From Azorinus chamasolen (Eukaryota > Mollusca > Bivalvia > Cardiida > Solecurtidae), in NCBI GenBank assembly GCA_963576725.1, contig OY755243.1, forward strand, positions 35,129,846-35,193,845: a DNA stretch of 64,000 bases, in the 5' to 3' direction. Positions 41,360-51,614 of the stretch are shown here, in pieces. The notes under the pieces are model-generated. The model saw nothing but the letters and a program-made list of their open reading frames with translations, did no database searches and had not been told where the DNA came from. The position numbers and the translations under genes were made by a program. Position 1 is the stretch's first letter. Every line of letters begins with the position of its first letter.

Positions 41360-41728
41360 GACTCCGTGAATATTTATGTAAGAAATAATGGTCTCATGTA
41401 TAAATATTACTTAGGTGAATATTTATAATGACATATGAACGTGTGGCATTTTGACTCAGCCAGAAACTGTGGAATCTGGGTCCATGCTTATAAAACCTTT
41501 TAGTTGAGTCTGAGTTCGTTCTCAAGCTTTTGATTGGTCAGATTTGAGTTTTCAAGCTTTTGATAAAAAAAACTTGAGAACGAACTCAGACTCAACTAAA
41601 AGTTTTATAATCATGGACCCTGATCTATACTAATATACCATTAGCAAAAATAGTAGACTGATCTGACGTCTGATCTGGGTCTGCTCTGTTTACAACTACA
41701 TAGAAAGACGTTTATGTGAGGGAAATGT
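41360..41728. mobile_element. Family A MITE interrupted by family G
   Basis: The left part (TATTTATGTAAGAAATAATGG to GAAACTGTGGAATC) and the right part (GATCTATACTAATATACC to GAGGGAAATG) form one family A copy. The G foldback at 41478-41620 sits between GAATCT and TGATCTA. Confidence 0.85.
41478..41620. mobile_element. Family G foldback nested in family A
   Basis: GGGTCCATGCTTATAAAACC to TTTTATAATCATGGACCC. Long arms share TTGAGTCTGAGTTCGTTCTC and its inverse. It confirms the family ends seen at 4635-4813. Confidence 0.88.
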
Positions 41729-42043
41729 TTCAACAGCGGCGTATTATCGCCGCTATATATGTATACAGCCACACGAAATGACTGAAATAAGACATTTTAT
41801 GTTCGATTGTTCTAATAGCTTGCATGTTTTCATGTTCTGTTGTTTTTCCAATCACATGCCATTATTATTAGGACAGACTTTTTACATACCATCGTATCTA
41901 TAATGGCCGAGCATAGGCTAATTGCACGACGCAGATAACGTATAAATGTCCGTACCGTTTCCAGAGAGAGCGTTTGGTTCCTCACTAGTGGGGCTTATCA
42001 ACACGGGGCAAGAAAAGAACTGATTTTATTAAGATTTGGGCAT

Positions 42044-42182
42044 AAAATCTCTCTAAAACGGACGTTCGTTTCAGTATAAATGTCGCTCTGGGAGACAGGT
42101 GGCAGCTTAATGCAGGGTGAAAGTCGTGCAGAAAGTTCCTCTAGGAGCTTTCTGCATGACTTTCACCCTGCATTAAGCTGTA
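42044..42182. mobile_element. Family C MITE, right-truncated, hairpin intact
   Basis: AAATCTCTCTAAAACGGACG end. Hairpin GCAGCTTAATGCAGGGTGAA with TTCACCCTGCATTAAGCTGT, then cut by a family A fragment. Confidence 0.85.
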
Positions 42183-42199
42183 TAAGAATCATATCTGTA

Positions 42200-42340
42200 T
42201 TCACCCTGTATTAGAATCATGTCTATTTCATTAGCAAATAGAGTAGACCGCGATCAGACGGTTCCTACAGGAGCCGTCTGATCTGGGTCTTCTCTGTTTG
42301 CAAAGGCGTAGAAAAGTGTTTTTATGGAGTAAAGGGTTTG
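42200..42340. mobile_element. Family A MITE, left-truncated
   Basis: GCAAATAGAGTAGACCGCGA with GATCTGGGTCTTCTCTGTTTGC. Right end TTTATGGAGTAAAGGG then TTTG. Confidence 0.82.
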
Positions 42341-42684
42341 AAGAAACTCCCATGTTAGTCAATACACTGGTCGCTTTTATGAGGTAGTATTTTGTTAGTA
42401 TGGTAGGAAGCCATATAGAATGGGGTCACGTCAGTTTTGCCTGGACGGCTCCCATATCGGTCAGTCAAAAGTTAATGGCATTTATTTCCTCCAAAACTTC
42501 GTTTCATTTAGTAGTGCAAATGACCGGTCAGCTGAAGTCAAAATGGACATTGGTCAGTGTTATTGACACTGAAACTTGATTTGCAAATGGGACGACATTT
42601 CGTATTATCGTCCACATCAGTTTTCTTCTCCTTAAGCCATTATACTACAATAGATACTCTCTATACCGACAGCTTAATGCAGAG

Positions 42685-43008
42685 ACAATGGTGTCCTGTA
42701 GACCAGGTGTCTGCTTAATGCAGAACGAAAGGTATTCATGAAGCTCCAACATGAGTTGTGTGCATAACTATTGTCCTGCATTAAGCTCCAACATGAGTTG
42801 TGTGCATAACTATTGTCCTGCACTAAGCTCCAACATGAGTTGTGTGCATAACTATTGTCCTACATTAAGCTCCAACATGAGTTGTGTACATAACTATTGT
42901 CCTGCATTAAGCTCCAACATGAGTTGTGTGTATAACTATTGTCCTGCATTAAGCTCCAACATGATTTGTGTGCATAACTATTGTCCTGCATTAAGCTACC
43001 ACTTGCTT
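42685..43008. mobile_element. Family C hairpin with arm-derived 42-bp array
   Basis: The left arm (GTGTCTGCTTAATGCAGAAC) is single. The right arm is amplified into six 42-bp units (42741-42992: AAGCTCCAACATGAGTTGTG then TGCATAACTATTGTCCTGC) before the final AAGCTACCACTTGCTT. The 96-codon ORF with 14-residue periodicity is a by-product. Confidence 0.9.
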
Positions 43009-43160
43009 GACATGACATATGTACACATTAATTTAGTATAGGTAGAAACTGTAGAGTTAGATCTATTATGATTTCATAAGCAAACAGCAGACACTGATCA
43101 GGAGCCGTCTGATCTGGTTCTGCTCTGATTGCAAATGCGTGAAGAAGTGTTTATAACTGC
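43009..43160. mobile_element. Family A MITE, partly deleted
   Basis: AGAAACTGTAGAGTTAGATC, GCAAACAGCAGACACTGATC and GATCTGGTTCTGCTCTGATTG. The loop side is reduced to one GGAGCC. Confidence 0.75.
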
Positions 43161-43550
43161 ACAAGAGAATAAATATTTTTATTCAGGAACACCTCTTAGA
43201 CTCGTTCAAAAGTTTTGTTTGGACCAGTCGATTAAGATACAGGTAAGATGGGATGTATGATTCAAATTATCCTGGTCAGTTGTCAACGTTGTCTCTGGAC
43301 TAATATAAGTTCAAATTGCTGTCAGAGTTGGTTCGGTTAATAAACAGATGACTGCCATTGCAAACGTCACTTGCAGTGGTAATGGTCTAAGTGGGTTGTG
43401 GACATTGATTGTCGCTGCTGATCAAACATTTGGCAATCATCTGATCTGATCACTAAGACACATCTCCTGACTTTGGGGTAAGCAGTGGTCATTGTCCTGA
43501 ATTATCCTTTAAAAGCATACATATGCCGGATTATTAACCTTCTATATGTT
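43161..43550. other. No feature recognised
   Basis: Unique-looking sequence. Confidence 0.5.
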
Positions 43551-43554
43551 AGAA

Positions 43555-43713
43555 TTGCCGATAACATTTGCAAACAGTTTGTGTTAAAATGAGACGCCCA
43601 ATAAGTGGGGGTCTCATTTGAACCCAGCCTGTTTGGCACTCCAATAAGTGGCTGTCTCATTTGAACACAGCCTGTTTGGCACTCCAATGGTATGCTAGTA
43701 GAGAAAGTGAAAT
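43555..43713. mobile_element. Family B MITE with 43-bp arm duplication
   Basis: The left arm GCAAACAGTTTGTGTTAAAA is single. The right arm is present twice in tandem (43599-43641 and 43642-43684, both CAATAAGTGG...GTCTCATTTGAAC). TTAA follows at 43714. Confidence 0.85.
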
Positions 43714-43717
43714 TTAA

Positions 43718-43976
43718 CCCTTTCCACCATGCTAAACATTTCCCTAGTGTGCACGTGTTTTCACGCATTTGCATACAGAGAAGACTCAGAGCAGACAGCT
43801 CCTAGAGGAGCCGTCTGATCAGGGTCTGCTCTGTTTGCTGGTGGAATTTGGCAGATATGTTTCTTTACTTTCTAAAATGGCTACAATGTTCCACCTTCCA
43901 TAGTTCATTATAACTATTTGTCCATGAATATTCAGTAGGTATTGAAATTTGAAACAATCGCATAACAGGGAAAGGG
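43718..43976. mobile_element. Family A (A2) MITE, complete (259 bp)
   Basis: TTAA at 43714-43717 and 43977-43980. Start CCCTTTCCACCATGC, end GCATAACAGGGAAAGGG. Palindrome GCATACAGAGAAGACTCAGA with CAGGGTCTGCTCTGTTTGC around GCTCCTAGAGGAGC, then the A2 interior. Confidence 0.92.
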
Positions 43977-43980
43977 TTAA

Positions 43981-44133
43981 CTCATTCCCTCATAGACTAT
44001 TTTAGGCCAACAAACCTCTTTGAACAAATCAACAGAAAAGGAGCATTAACTACAGAAAAGGAGGGGAAGTTTAGAATTTTGCAATGTATGACTTTTCCAG
44101 AGGCCTCAAAAGGCGTCAGTAGGAGAGAATGGG
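43981..44133. mobile_element. Family F MITE, hairpin-less copy
   Basis: Shares TTAA 43977-43980 with the family A copy to its left and has TTAA again at 44134-44137. Ends CTCATTCCCTCATAGACT and GTAGGAGAGAATGGG. Lacks the long central hairpin of the 57.2 and 58.1 kb copies but keeps AAAGGAGCATTAACT. Confidence 0.8.
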
Positions 44134-44379
44134 TTAATGATTACGTATCACTAAACCAATTCAGTACTGTCACCTTATAGATCAAAACTAAGATCAACTA
44201 TACATCTGCCGGTTACACATGTTACCAAACGTAATTGCTTCTTCATAGTAGGTCTGTCACAGTCTTTTGAGTAGAAATGGTTCCATATAATTTATTATAC
44301 GTTTATTTCTTTTTCGCCGCGGGTTATTAATTAACATCAGTTCCTACAAACAAGACATACAACAATTGGTTCATTAAAA

Positions 44380-44576
44380 CGTTTGTTTGTCGCCTAAGCA
44401 ATTTTCTGTCAGCGTCAATTTTCAGTTTTTCGTTTTGTTTAAGTTTGGCTTTAAAAAGCCAACAAAATTAAAGTATCAATTTGGATCCTGGTGTGACGCC
44501 GGTTTACTTGGCGTCTCATCTTGACCCAATCTGTTTGCAGAGGTCACCAGAAATTTGCCACTGTCACCGAACAAGT
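44380..44576. mobile_element. Family B MITE, diverged
   Basis: Interior CAGCGTCAATTTTCAGTTTT, core TCAATTTGGATCCTGGTGTG with CATCTTGACCCAATCTGTTTGC, right end GTTAAAGG. Confidence 0.75.
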
Positions 44577-44589
44577 TAAAGGCCTCTAC

Positions 44590-45185
44590 ACGATTGACCT
44601 ACATAAGTATTTACCTAGCCTTGATTATATGTTATATCAAACAAAAATCACTAAACCTCAAATAAAGATGTTTTATAATCACATAAAACGCTGACAGTCG
44701 TTTCTCGTGTTATTGCAATATTTGCTCGACCGCCCATCTGTAATTATACTATGATTCAGTTCAATCAATTACAATGTGAATGACTTCACGGACACTGTCC
44801 TTATCTCTCACGTGACCTTAACAATCGTGCCAAGAAAGTCTGACATCGATATGCAGATCACTGGACATCGTCAATCAAACATCTTACGGTACACCGGAAT
44901 AAGACAAACATTGTCCATGTTTGGGATTGACTGTTTTGATTCTGGAGAAAACTGTGGATAGGCATTTCTCCAAATGTGTTTCAAAATGATGCATATTTGG
45001 CAAGGGTCTACCGTCCGCCTAACGAAATCAACTTTTGGACAGTGCCAACAGAGTTGATCGAGAGTATCCGACATGTTGGAACAACTGTCTGATCGAGGTC
45101 AAGATTGCTGTTAGCTAGTTCTCAAACATTTGAGTGGGTGTATACTTATGTTCAGTATACAGAGCAATGGGTAAATGTGCATACT
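44590..45185. other. No gene recognised
   Basis: Overlapping 61- and 67-codon ORFs on opposite strands (44776-45074) show no recognisable domain. Confidence 0.45.
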
Positions 45186-45189
45186 CGCA

Positions 45190-45300
45190 TACTAAAATCG
45201 TCATTTCTCCGCCAAACCCTATATTGTGACCACTCTTTAGAATAGAGAGACGATTCTAAAGAGTGGTCATTTAGAATCGTCTCTAATTAAGAGCCTTGGG
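45190..45300. mobile_element. Family D foldback with extra arm copy
   Basis: CACTCTTTAGAATAGAGAGACG, then GATTCTAAAGAGTGGTCATTTAGAATCGTCTC. A third half-arm is added on the right. Confidence 0.8.
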
Positions 45301-45304
45301 GTCA

Positions 45305-45445
45305 TTATTTTTTACATGATGTAAAGGGTTAAAAGTGAATGCATTGCTATGACAATTAGTATAATTATAATCTATGTTCTACGAGCAAACAGTGCAGATC
45401 CTGATCAGTCGGCTCCTACAGGAACTAAATGACCTGTCTCTATCA
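45305..45445. mobile_element. Family A fragments
   Basis: An end (TTACATGATGTAAAGGG then TTAA at 45328) followed by an arm GCAAACAGTGCAGATCCTGA with GGCTCCTACAGGAACT. Confidence 0.65.
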
Positions 45446-45940
45446 CGTAAAGGTTGAAGTACCCCACACCCACCCAGACACCAATCAGATGTGAGAATTC
45501 ATAGTTGTCCTACCGGGGCCTGACTACCGACCCCGAATATACACGACATACACTCTAATTATTTAACTATTGCTTTTGTTTGGTTTATAATTTGGATAAT
45601 GTAGATTGTAGGCTTCTTCACAAGACCCTTATTTATATAAAAATACCATGATTGGCTAAAAGGCATTGAACTTTGGCTATCTGAAGTGTAGTGTCCTTAA
45701 ATGGCTAAATACCAATGCCCAAAAGAGATCTGACATAGTTCTTGTAATCATGGTATACTGTGATGTTTCTTTGTGACTATAATATTTCTCAGAACCTTCT
45801 TAAAGCACTGCCAGGGTTTAATAATTGCTAGTTCGATAGCCTTGTGATTAGCTCTTATACCGATGTAAAATTGCTATCGACCAAAACTTGGACCTGGTGT
45901 AAATACAATAATATATTCAATATATTTATTTTGTATGAGA
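45446..45940. other. No feature recognised
   Basis: Unique-looking sequence. Confidence 0.5.
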
Positions 45941-45944
45941 AATT

Positions 45945-46060
45945 GTTACTGAGTACCAAACAGCTTGGATCTAGATGAGACACCGAGTTACTCGGCGTCT
46001 CATCTGGATCTAAACTGTTTGAAAATACTAGTGGGGTCACGATTAGAGGGGCAAGGGTTT
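45945..46060. mobile_element. Family B MITE, core well kept
   Basis: AAACAGCTTGGATCTAGATG mirrors CATCTGGATCTAAACTGTTT around CCGAGTTACTCGG. Right end AGGGGCAAGGGTTTG. Confidence 0.83.
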
Positions 46061-46154
46061 GCGTGTGTGTCATCTATATCAATAAGCTTTTCAACAATTT
46101 ATAATTACAATATTGTTTTCTAAATTGTATCACTATAAACAATGATTATTATAG

Positions 46155-46220
46155 GTAGTTTGGATTTTATTCAGAAGACCGGTTACCAAGGCATCTGATC
46201 TTGACACAGCCTGTATGGTT
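46155..46220. mobile_element. Family B-like core, diverged
   Basis: GTAGTTTGGATTTTATTCAG with TCTGATCTTGACACAGCCTG. Confidence 0.5.
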
Positions 46221-46253
46221 TCAAATCCGTCATACTGCTTACCATAGCCAGTA

Positions 46254-46444
46254 CAGTAAGGTCGTTCTAATGCGACCACTCAAAAGAAATCTAATTCTGG
46301 ATTTTTAAACAGGTGGTAGCGTAATGCAGGATAGAAGTTATAAAGGAAGCTCCAATAGGAGTTTTCTGCATTACTTTTGTCCTGCATTAAACAACAACCT
46401 GTTAATAGAGAATTGATGTGATCGCTTTGGCGAGATTCAACCGT
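46254..46444. mobile_element. Family C MITE variant
   Basis: GTAAGGTCGTTCTAATGCGACC start. Hairpin GGTGGTAGCGTAATGCAGGA with TCCTGCATTAAACAACAACC. End GGCGAGATTCAACCG. Confidence 0.78.
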
Positions 46445-46960
46445 ATTTCCCCCTGGTACCGGGGACATTGAACTTCTCCGATCCGCTCTGAAAAGTACGT
46501 TCAGTGCCTAGAGGCGAGTTAGTTCGGAATACGTCAGCTATCATAGTCGAATACCAATTACCGCGATAATAGTCCATGATGTTGCGTATGTTTCCTATCG
46601 CTCGTGAGTGACAGCACTGACATTTTATATTGGTTGTGTGCCAGTTTAGCAAATGTGGCTAAACTTAACGAAAGACCATCGACCCAATTACGTTGACCTT
46701 CGTATATCTAGTCCGTTTATTTGTTGTTACAGAAATAATTGATTTTGATGTATAGCAATTCTTAGTTCGTTATTTTGTTATTTTGTATTAATCATTGGAA
46801 GGGGAATTCCTGCCCGACTTTCTTCATTATTTCTTATTATTTGCTCCGAGCTTATCTCAGTAATTTCTCATGTTTAAAAGCTATCGGATTTAATAGTGTT
46901 TTGGCAACCCTTCGAAATGTTCCTGCTATTTTCAGCTTATATGTTTGTTTTCACTCATGA
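46445..46960. other. No gene recognised
   Basis: Minus-strand ORFs of 62 and 71 codons are not convincing. Confidence 0.45.
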
Positions 46961-46964
46961 TTAA

Positions 46965-47198
46965 TCTTTTACCTGACAGAAACCCCATTTGACACCTTTT
47001 TGGAACAGAGAAGACCCAGATCAGAGGGCTCCTGAATGGGGTCACCTGATCAGTGTCAACTCGGTTTGATTATGGAATGATATAGATTTTAGTCTATAGT
47101 TTCTTTCATAGCCAACATCCCTATGCCATTATAAAAAATCAACTTATTTATAGTCATGATGTCATTGTTTCTTATATAAATATTCATGAGGAGAATGG
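46965..47198. mobile_element. Family A MITE, complete
   Basis: TTAA at 46961-46964 and 47199-47202. Start TCTTTTACCTGACAG, arm AACAGAGAAGACCCAGATC, end ATTCATGAGGAGAATGG. Confidence 0.85.
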
Positions 47199-47202
47199 TT
47201 AA

Positions 47203-47443
47203 ATCTTTCTTTCAAATAAACGCTTTTTCACGCATTTGCAAACAGAGTAAACCCAGATCTCACGGCTCCTATAGGATCCGTCTGATCATGGTCTTCTCAG
47301 TTTGCTAATTGAATTTGATAGATCTGTTTCTTTACTTTCTAAATGGATGCAATGTTCCACCTTCCATATTTCATTACAACTGTTTTGTCAATGAATATTC
47401 AGTAGGTATTGAAATTTGGAATAAGCATAGAATAGGGAAAGGG
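47203..47443. mobile_element. Family A (A2) MITE sharing TTAA with its neighbour
   Basis: Begins ATCTTTCTTTCAAATAAACG directly after TTAA 47199-47202 and ends AGAATAGGGAAAGGG then TTCA. Palindrome GCAAACAGAGTAAACCCAG with CATGGTCTTCTCAGTTTGC. Confidence 0.87.
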
Positions 47444-47589
47444 TTCACAGATGTGGTTTGTAAGAAGGTCATTATCTGTATGACCTTGAGATAAAAGGTA
47501 TCTCCCTTTCTCCAATGGGGTCAAGGCTTGATCGGTTACCAATATTATTCAATACTTGAGTTCAGGACTTAACATTTTACTACAAATAT

Positions 47590-47971
47590 ACGACCTTAAC
47601 ACATGTACAACCACCGCAGGCCCAGATCAGACGACTCCTATAGGAACCGTGTGATCTCTGACCTGCTCTGTCTGCTTATGTAAACCAATATAAGTCTGAT
47701 CCTTTAGTTTTCGACAAGGCAATACAAATCAGCTAATTACTGTTCATGATGTCATTATTTCTAAGTTCTGAAAGCAGGTGATCTTTCGAAAGCAAAGTAG
47801 CAATGCAAAAAGAGAAAATTGCAGACTCGGTTTGATTGAGTCCGTTTATAAACAGTTATTTAAAGTGCAACACTATTCACGCTCCCCTAGCACCTGCTTG
47901 GGCAGTTTTCAATTTTCAAAAATAATAACATCGAAACTAATGACCCTAACATGATTTTTATGGAGTAAAGG
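47590..47971. mobile_element. Family A MITE with ~180-bp insertion
   Basis: The arm pair CAGGCCCAGATCAGACGAC and CTGACCTGCTCTGTCTGC and interior run to ATGTCATTATTTCTAAG, then resume at about 47950 with ATTTTTATGGAGTAAAGG and TTAA. The insert (about 47767-47947) has AAAGCAGGTGATCTTTC near one end and GCACCTGCTTGGGC near the other, but its family is unknown. Confidence 0.65.
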
Positions 47972-48059
47972 TTAAAATCGCCCAAATACATGTAATTCAT
48001 AAGCAGTGGAGAATTTGCATGGTTCGATTTCTATTAGGAGAAAATGTTTAACCTGGACC

Positions 48060-48960
48060 CCAAAGAGCACAAAACGTTAGGACTGGATTAAATCAGGAAT
48101 CAAATTACTAGAACAGCAAACACTTCACACGTTCAAGAACTTAATAATATAAGACACTGGACATATTCCAGAACCGATGAGGCGAGAGTGGACTCTCACA
48201 AGAATCAAAGGAACGAATGACTGTTTATGTCCAATAACCAGGGTAAAAAGACTGGACACATGTAAGAACCAATAACCAGGTTTAAAAGACTGGACCTATG
48301 CAATAACCAGGGTCAAAAGAGAACCAGAGGGGCGAATGACTGTGCACGTTCAATAACCAAGATCAGATGACAACAGACTGGAATCATACAAGAACCAGAC
48401 GGGCGAATGGCTATTTAGGTGCAATAACCGGGATCCAAAGACTAGGATCATGCAAGAACTAGACGGGCGAATGGCTATTTAGGTACAATAACCAGGGTCC
48501 AAAGACTAGGATCATGCAAGAACTAGACGGGCGAATGGCTGTTTAGGTACAATAACCAGGGTCCAAAGACTAGGATCATGCAAGAACTAGACGGGCGAAT
48601 GGCTATTTAGGTACAATAACCAGGGTCCAAAGACTAGGATCATGCAAGAACTAGACGGGCGAATGGCTGTTTAGGTACAATAACCAGGGTCCAAAGACTG
48701 GAATCATGCAAGAACGAGAGTGTTTACGTTCAATTTCCAGAGTAAAAAAAAGAGTGGACTCGTGCAAGAACCAAAGTGGCAAATGACATTTACGTTCAAT
48801 GAGCAGGGTCAAAAGACTGGACTCATGCAAGAACCAGAGAATGGCTGTTTATACGTTAAATTTCCAGAGTCAAAAAAGAGTGGACTCGCACAAAACCAGA
48901 GTTTTTAATGGCTGTTTAAATTCAATAACCAGGTTTAAAATACTGTACTCTTGCAAGAAT
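48060..48960. repeat. 64-bp minisatellite with 128-bp higher-order unit
   Basis: Regular units start at 48398, 48462, 48526, 48590 and 48654 (GACGGGCGAATGGCTRTTTA...). ATGGCTATTT and ATGGCTGTTT alternate, so 48462-48589 and 48590-48717 are near-identical dimers. Both flanks decay into diverged units. Confidence 0.92.
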
Positions 48961-49029
48961 GAGTACCTTAAGACAGGACGGTTTCACAGATATGAATACA
49001 AACAAGATGAAACGAAACGGCGTTGATCA

Positions 49030-49390
49030 TGATCAGCATATATTCTTTTCACTTAAGACACCATTTTCCAGAGGTCACACTGACAAAATCATTCTGCCAG
49101 AAACACCACCTCTGATGAAAATAAGATTGCCTCATGATATATATTTGGGCATGTTCACTTAACAAATGGGGATGAAATATATTTAAGAACGATTTTACTC
49201 CAATTTAAGTAACTGTACAAAACCTCAGTCAGCTAATAGCATTTCAATTGGTGGCTTTAGGACCATTATGGCTTAATTTGTCGTATCATTGGTAATGCTG
49301 CTACTTTCATTCTTATCCTGCTGAAAAAAAATGCTTAAACTCCGATACTTTGCAAGTTTTAAATATTTTCTATCCGTTCAATTTGTTTCA
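49030..49390. other. No feature recognised
   Basis: A 67-codon ORF (48959-49162) overlaps the array edge and is not supported. Confidence 0.45.
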
Positions 49391-49490
49391 GAATGTACTG
49401 ACCGAGTGTCTAACGGCTTAGATCCTGGATCTTAACTGTTTACAAATGCAGGTCAGATCCCACTTGGCAGCATATGGTTTTAAACAAGAT
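49390..49490. mobile_element. Family B copy, degenerate
   Basis: AACGGCTTAGATCCTGGATCTTAACTG, then GTCAGATCCCACTTGGCAGC. Confidence 0.5.
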
Positions 49491-49567
49491 TACGAGTTCT
49501 GAGAAAACGTATCTAATTACATGGCATTCTATATCTGTAAAGGTTGTACCAATTTAATACGCTTTAA

Positions 49568-49756
49568 CCCTTAGCCTGCTACCTGCGGTCTGACATACAT
49601 TTGCAAACAGCTTGGATCCTGATGAGATGCCGAGTAACTCGGCGTCTCATCAGGATCCAAACTGTTTGACGCTCGGTCAACAGTTTCTAATTACAAGTAA
49701 GTAAAAATGCATCATATCAGAGTTTTCGCAGACATATTTTTTCAGCACAATAAAGG
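49568..49756. mobile_element. Family B MITE, complete
   Basis: TTAA at 49564-49567 and 49757-49760. Start CCCTTAGCCTGCTACC, end CAGCACAATAAAGG. Core GCAAACAGCTTGGATCCTGA with CATCAGGATCCAAACTGTTTG around CCGAGTAACTCGG, nearly perfect. Confidence 0.9.
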
Positions 49757-49760
49757 TTAA

Positions 49761-49956
49761 CCACTATCTGGTTGTGGAAACAAATTTCTGCTCAAAATTT
49801 GATCTTGGACAACTTTGTCCGCTTCCGGTTCGATCAAGATTTTATAGACAGAGTGCCAAACAGCTTGGATGCTGATGAGACGCCGAGTTACTCGGCGTAT
49901 CATCTGGATCCAAACTGTTTGCAAGTGCGATTCAGTCGGGGTTAACGGCAAAAGGG
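49761..49956. mobile_element. Family B MITE sharing TTAA with its neighbour
   Basis: Starts at once after TTAA 49757-49760 and ends CGGCAAAAGGG then TTAA 49957-49960. Core AAACAGCTTGGATGCTGATG with ATCATCTGGATCCAAACTGTTT. Confidence 0.87.
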
Positions 49957-49960
49957 TTAA

Positions 49961-50228
49961 TGTGTCCGAGTTAGAAATATCACGTATGGGCGATACCATT
50001 TTAATTGGAAGTTACGCTTTCAGCCGACCAATATAATACTTATGTTGATGGCATTGTAGTGGAAATGCTATTGCACGAATAATTGAATATTGATGGGTCG
50101 GTCTAAATAGGTCAACGACCTATATATATTTTTTTCCATTGGGAGTGTTTAGTCAATGTCCTTGCACGTTTCAGGTCCAGTGAACGGTTGCATTGACGTG
50201 TCACGTGACATGACATTATATGTGGTGA
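49961..50228. other. No feature recognised
   Basis: Unique-looking sequence. Confidence 0.5.
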
Positions 50229-50230
50229 TA

Positions 50231-50632
50231 CGGTCGAACTTCTCTTAAGCGACCGGTCAATTAAGATGTCTTTAACAGATGGTAGCTACGTAATCCCTTT
50301 ATCACGTGAATATTCATGTAAGAAATAATAACTCATGAATATTAATCAGATGAATATTTATTCATATGAACACGGGAATTTTTGATATTGGCAGAAGCTA
50401 TCTTATTTGACAAGCAGACAACGCAGTCCCTGGTCAAACGGCTCCATATGATCTGGATCTACTATGTTTGCTAAATACTCAACATGCGCATGTATTGGGT
50501 AAATGGGTTAAATGGAGCGAAGTTATACAGGCGGCTCCTATGGGAGCCTTATACGTACGTGACTTTCATCCTGTATTCAGCCACCACTTGCTTCAAGACT
50601 CAGACGTAGGCAGTTGTTGAGAGACGCTGTTG
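50231..50632. mobile_element. Family C MITE interrupted by family A
   Basis: The left part (CGGTCGAACTTCTCTTAAGC to GATGGTAGCTA) and right part (GAGCGAAGTTATACAGG, CATCCTGTATTCAGCCACC, GAGAGACGCTGTTG) flank the family A copy at 50294-50507. The hairpin GCTCCTATGGGAGC is retained. Confidence 0.75.
50294..50507. mobile_element. Family A MITE nested in family C
   Basis: Flanks GTAA and TTAA. Start TCCCTTTATCACGTGAATA, end ATTGGGTAAATGGG. Core GACAACGCAGTCCCTGGTC with TGATCTGGATCTACTATG, partly deleted. Confidence 0.83.
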
Positions 50633-50867
50633 TATATTAATCTATGTATCTATATAACGACCGTTTATGTATGTCATCGGTAATAATAATAGATCATTTA
50701 TGTTGTCTTAGTTGTATTAAATGTCGGTTCATTGAATTTCTCAAGGGGCAATGACTCAGCTATTGCGTTGCTTGTATGGTTTGTGATATACAATCCATTC
50801 AGGCCTAACTAGTACAAATAGTACATAGACACACAGTACAGAAACTGATCAGGATTGTCTTTCTTAA

Positions 50868-51297
50868 CCCTTTACTTGATATAGACGCACGTTTACACGT
50901 TTTCAAACAAGGTAGACACAGATCAGACCGCTCCTTTAGAAGCCATCTGATCTGGGTCTGCTCTGTTCGCTTACGGAATGATATACAGTAGAACAGTGCT
51001 TAAGCGCCCATCAAAAAGAGGTATAATAATGGACATGTAAGGCAGGTGGTAGCTTAATGCAGGTCAAAAGTAATACAGAAAGCTCCTGTAGGAGCTTTCT
51101 GTATCACTTTGCCCTACATTAAGCAACCACCCGATTTTTAAGAATTCTCTCGTCAATAAATGGATGGTCCCTTAAGACAGGTCATGCTGTAGTTCTTAAT
51201 CAACTGTTCCTGCCATGGTCCAACAATTAGGTAGTCTTATGCTAATGAATTTTATGAAAGTCATTATTTCTAATATGAATATTCATTAGGTAAAGGG
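50868..51297. mobile_element. Family A MITE interrupted by family C
   Basis: TTAA then CCCTTTACTTGATATAGACG, palindrome AAACAAGGTAGACACAGATC with CTGGGTCTGCTCTGTTCGC. It resumes after the insertion with TTCTTAATCAACTGTTCCTG and ends CATTAGGTAAAGGG then CTAA. Confidence 0.9.
50986..51189. mobile_element. Family C MITE nested in family A
   Basis: TA duplications at 50984-50985 and 51190-51191. Ends CAGTAGAACAGTGCTTAAGC and CCCTTAAGACAGGTCATGCTG. Hairpin GTAGCTTAATGCAGGTCAAAA with TGCCCTACATTAAGCAACC around GAAAGCTCCTGTAGGAGCTTTC. Confidence 0.9.
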
Positions 51298-51454
51298 CTA
51301 AAGCAGCCTAGTGACCAAGTCCTGCACTTTTTCTTCATCAAGTCAACTCAACTCAAAACTTCACACAATCATAAATATTTCTTAGAGCACCAGATGAAAT
51401 AAATATTTGTTCATAATGAATACTATATGGACCAAATCAGAATCAATCCAGTTC

Positions 51455-51540
51455 TACTGGAAATAGTGTAGACCCTAACCAAATGCCACATCTCGTTCAT
51501 GGCATATGATCGGGGTAAACACTGTTTGTTTAGTTGACTG
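51455..51540. mobile_element. Family E-like core
   Basis: GGAAATAGTGTAGACCCTAAC mirrors GATCGGGGTAAACACTGTTTG around TGCCACATCTCGTTCATGGCA. Confidence 0.75.
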
Positions 51541-51614
51541 ATGAAATACCGTAAATATTTGTCAACACTTTACCTAACGAATGTTCATGTTGTAACACAG
51601 TATTTCATCTTTAA

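Noticed and set aside
44776..45074. Overlapping 61- and 67-codon ORFs
   Set aside because: Opposite-strand shadows of each other with no recognisable residues pattern.
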